NCBI GenBank assembly: GCA_964524145.1
Contig: CAZGCA010000134.1
Span: forward strand, 1-7,716
Source: CAZGCA01 sp964524145
Lineage (GTDB): Bacteria; Hydrogenedentota; CAZGCA01
Length of the DNA stretch: 7,716 nt
Direction of reading: 5' to 3'
A program made the translations under genes and the position numbers. Position 1 is the stretch's first letter; every line of letters starts with the position of its first letter. Shown one piece after another: positions 6,161 to 7,716 of this stretch. Under the pieces are notes generated by a model. It was not told where the DNA came from. It was given only the letters and a program-made list of their open reading frames with translations, and ran no database searches.

Positions 6161-7342
6161 TCAAGCCCCCAACGAGACGAGTGTCGCCTCTTCCTCCTCC
6201 CATCGCAAGTCCAGTTCGTCAGGCTCGATCTTCTTGCCCTTCGAGTCGCGGGTCAACAGTATCGTCGGCTTGTCCAAAGCACCCTTCCTCACTTCGACAA
6301 CGATACCCGAAAAACCGTCAAACCTTCCGCCACTCACTTGGACTTCCGTACCGACCGGAAACGGCGGCACAACCGAGAAGAACCCCTTGAGCACGCCGCT
6401 GTTGAGCGACCCGCCGCCCGCCCGCCGCATTATCTTCGCAGCCTCTTCCGGCGGATACGCAGGCCGCACCAACGTATCCGAGCTTAGAATGTCGAACAGG
6501 TCGGCCACAGCAGCTATCTCTCCGACCACAGACGGAACAGGCCCAGGCTGTGTCCTGTCGCGCTTCACCGTGTTGCTGCCTCTAATGCCGCGCGGGTAGC
6601 CTGACCCGTCCTGGCGCTCGTGGTGTTCATATGCAACGTGAGGAAAGAGTATTTCCCGGTCGTTTCTGAGCAGGTTGTAGCCGAGCACCGTATGGGTCTT
6701 GTAAATCTCCCAGTCGTCCAGGCTCAGGCCGTCCGAGTTAGCCACAATCTTCTCGTCGATGAAGATCACCCCGATATCGTGGAGCAGACATCCGAGAGCC
6801 AGGCTCCGCAGATAGTCCGGCCGCAGTCCTATAACGCTCCCGATACCTATCGCGACGACGGTCACGTCTATCGAATGCTGGTAAATCCTGTCGCTATGCG
6901 TCTTGAGCGAAACCAGACCGCTCAACGCCTCTCTGCCCAAAACGTCATCCAGAATCGTGGACACAACGTTCTCGAGTTCGCGAAATGCCTTTGTTCGTGC
7001 GAACGCTGCCTGGAACTGTGGTGATTCGAGTTCGCGCAACTGCTTCTCGAGGGACAGCGAACGGAGACCGGACACCAACTGGAATGCCGTCTGGAGCGAC
7101 TGCGCAAGCACCTCGACTGCACGCGCCCGGGTTTGCTGCGACAAATCCTCATCGGGTACGACATTAGAGTCGGCCGGGTCTTCGGCTATGTAGATGCTGC
7201 GGTAGCCTCGATCCTTGAACGCTCCGATATAGTCCTTCGTCAGCTCCGTGCCACGATTCAGCAAAAGCGTACCACGGTCATTGACCATAGACCGTCCCAG
7301 CAACATGCCCGGCTTCAGATTGTCCAGCAATACCCGTTTCAT
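6161..7342 (-). CDS. HD-GYP domain protein, predicted cyclic-di-nucleotide phosphodiesterase
   Basis: 393 residues, cytoplasmic, with no signal peptide or membrane segment. The N-terminal region (1-55) begins MKRVLLDNLKPGMLLGRSM, the short leader domain common before HD-GYP. A helical linker (about 65-135) follows, then the HD-GYP domain (about 145-305). Visible residues are H156, HD at 188-189, H217, HH at 240-241, DGSGYP at 245-250, and AVADLFDILSSD with D281. This family degrades cyclic di-GMP (some members cGAMP) to linear or mononucleotide products. One oddity is that the usual HDIGK reads HDIGV, losing the lysine. The stretch between GYP and AVAD is about ten residues longer than usual. 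The tail (330-370) is a beta-rich G-x-x-V-x-V-S-G-G segment, followed by a glutamate run. The frame stays open to 7696, but the upstream part is Ser/Thr-rich and non-conserved, and the promoter -10 lies at 7384-7389, so 7342 is the likely start. It is convergent with the sugar operon. Confidence 0.93.
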   Translation of the reverse strand: MKRVLLDNLKPGMLLGRSMVNDRGTLLLNRGTELTKDYIGAFKDRGYRSIYIAEDPADSNVVPDEDLSQQTRARAVEVLAQSLQTAFQLVSGLRSLSLEKQLRELESPQFQAAFARTKAFRELENVVSTILDDVLGREALSGLVSLKTHSDRIYQHSIDVTVVAIGIGSVIGLRPDYLRSLALGCLLHDIGVIFIDEKIVANSDGLSLDDWEIYKTHTVLGYNLLRNDREILFPHVAYEHHERQDGSGYPRGIRGSNTVKRDRTQPGPVPSVVGEIAAVADLFDILSSDTLVRPAYPPEEAAKIMRRAGGGSLNSGVLKGFFSVVPPFPVGTEVQVSGGRFDGFSGIVVEVRKGALDKPTILLTRDSKGKKIEPDELDLRWEEEEATLVSLGA

Positions 7343-7383
7343 GCGCAACCCCGCAGCCCTACACGGCAACCAATAACAACCCC

Positions 7384-7413
7384 ATGGTAGCATCACGTTC
7401 CGACCGGTGTCAA
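7384..7413 (-). promoter_or_regulatory. Sigma70-like promoter for the HD-GYP gene
   Basis: On the minus strand, TTGACA (7408-7413) is a perfect -35 hexamer. It lies 18 bases before TACCAT (7384-7389), four of six bases matching TATAAT. The predicted transcript start would give a leader of about 35 bases to the ATG at 7342, with a weak GGGG ribosome site at 7349-7352. CCGAC (7400-7404) and GTCGG (7418-7422) flank the -35 as short inverted arms and might be an operator, but five-base arms are easily chance. Confidence 0.55.
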
Positions 7414-7716
7414 TTCCGTCGGCACCACCGCACGACCGGGCCTGGGTGTCATTCTCGCTCTTCCCCATGCCTGTCCAGACAACTGCCGTCTTCTTGGTGC
7501 TCCTGCTCATACCCGTCGTTGCAGTCGTGACCGAACCACGGGCCGATTGGCACGAGACCGAACCATTTGCGCTGCTGGTAACTGTTGTTATGGGAGGATG
7601 ATGCAAAGCGGCAAGGAGACTTGTTACCCCAAAGATATGGGCAATTCGTCGTGTTGTTGTGTTCTCGGACGACTGAAGTGTCGAATTGACCCCCAAGCAG
7701 ATGTGGAGTGCGCAAG
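7414..7716. other. Upstream region with no gene that can be supported
   Basis: About 300 bases beyond the HD-GYP promoter. Several frames are open on both strands, but none shows a recognisable family. The plus-strand frame ending at 7601 has a hydrophobic stretch but no ribosome site. A minus-strand frame is open from the right edge to 7449 with a composition unlike the real genes here. A cysteine-rich plus-strand frame opens at 7598 after GGGAGG and runs off the edge. The sequence from about 7580 onward looks less GC-rich than the genes, which fits intergenic DNA. Confidence 0.5.

Noticed and set aside
7373..7591. ATAACAAC (7373-7380) and GTTGTTAT (7584-7591) as inverted terminal repeats of a small element
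   Set aside because: Eight bases of low-complexity sequence about 200 bases apart, with no flanking target duplication and no transposase.
7407..7601. Small plus-strand membrane peptide (hydrophobic stretch around VFLVLLLIPVVAVV)
   Set aside because: No Shine-Dalgarno site before either possible start, it overlaps the HD-GYP promoter, and no family is recognised. The hydrophobic run is probably chance in a stop-poor region.
7343..7696. N-terminal extension of the HD-GYP protein up to 7696
   Set aside because: The extra part is Ser/Thr-rich without recognisable domain features. The conserved family N-terminus begins at 7342, and a promoter -10 lies inside the extension.
7449..7715. Minus-strand frame entering from the right edge and ending at 7449
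   Set aside because: Residue composition and codon use are unlike the clear genes here, and no motif is recognisable. It cannot be excluded without sequence beyond the edge.

Overview
The window is GC-rich, compactly coded bacterial chromosome. It holds five plus-strand genes that abut or nearly abut, then a short convergent gap, then one minus-strand signalling gene. It encodes a bacterial-type glutamyl-tRNA synthetase, a pyrophosphate-type phosphofructokinase, a RuBisCO-like protein and an HD-GYP protein. These point to a free-living, probably anaerobic or fermentative bacterium, perhaps an uncultured lineage. The sequence alone does not fix the phylum. I see no transposase, integrase, phage gene, CRISPR array, rRNA or tRNA.

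Layout. Bases 1-1398 are the 3' part of gltX; the window begins inside the gene, just after the HIGH motif would occur. The gltX stop overlaps the start of a RuBisCO-like protein (RLP, 1398-2711) as TAATG. Seven bases later comes a PfkA-superfamily phosphofructokinase with the PPi-type residues (2719-3921). It is followed by a divergent class II ketose-bisphosphate aldolase (3950-5068), whose stop overlaps (TGATG) a PfkB-family 1-phosphofructokinase/tagatose-6-phosphate kinase (5068-6000). The last codons of that kinase gene contain a perfect 11-bp inverted repeat. Bases 6001-6160 are a convergent intergenic gap with a second inverted repeat and a 4 x 7-bp tandem repeat. Bases 6161-7342 (minus strand) encode an HD-GYP protein, preceded by a good sigma70-like promoter at 7384-7413. 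Bases 7414-7716 hold no gene I can support.

How the genes may work together. The RLP, the PfkA-type kinase, the aldolase and the PfkB-type kinase form a tight four-gene unit. Two kinases of unrelated folds can both make ketose bisphosphates, which the aldolase would split to triose phosphates. The RLP keeps the metal-binding lysine/aspartate/glutamate set but lacks most other RuBisCO catalytic residues, so it is not a CO2-fixing enzyme. It more likely enolises, isomerises, decarboxylates or transcarboxylates a phosphorylated sugar or sugar-acid intermediate feeding this route. I do not recognise this exact gene combination as a described pathway, and it is the main point of interest. Its connection to gltX is probably only shared transcription.
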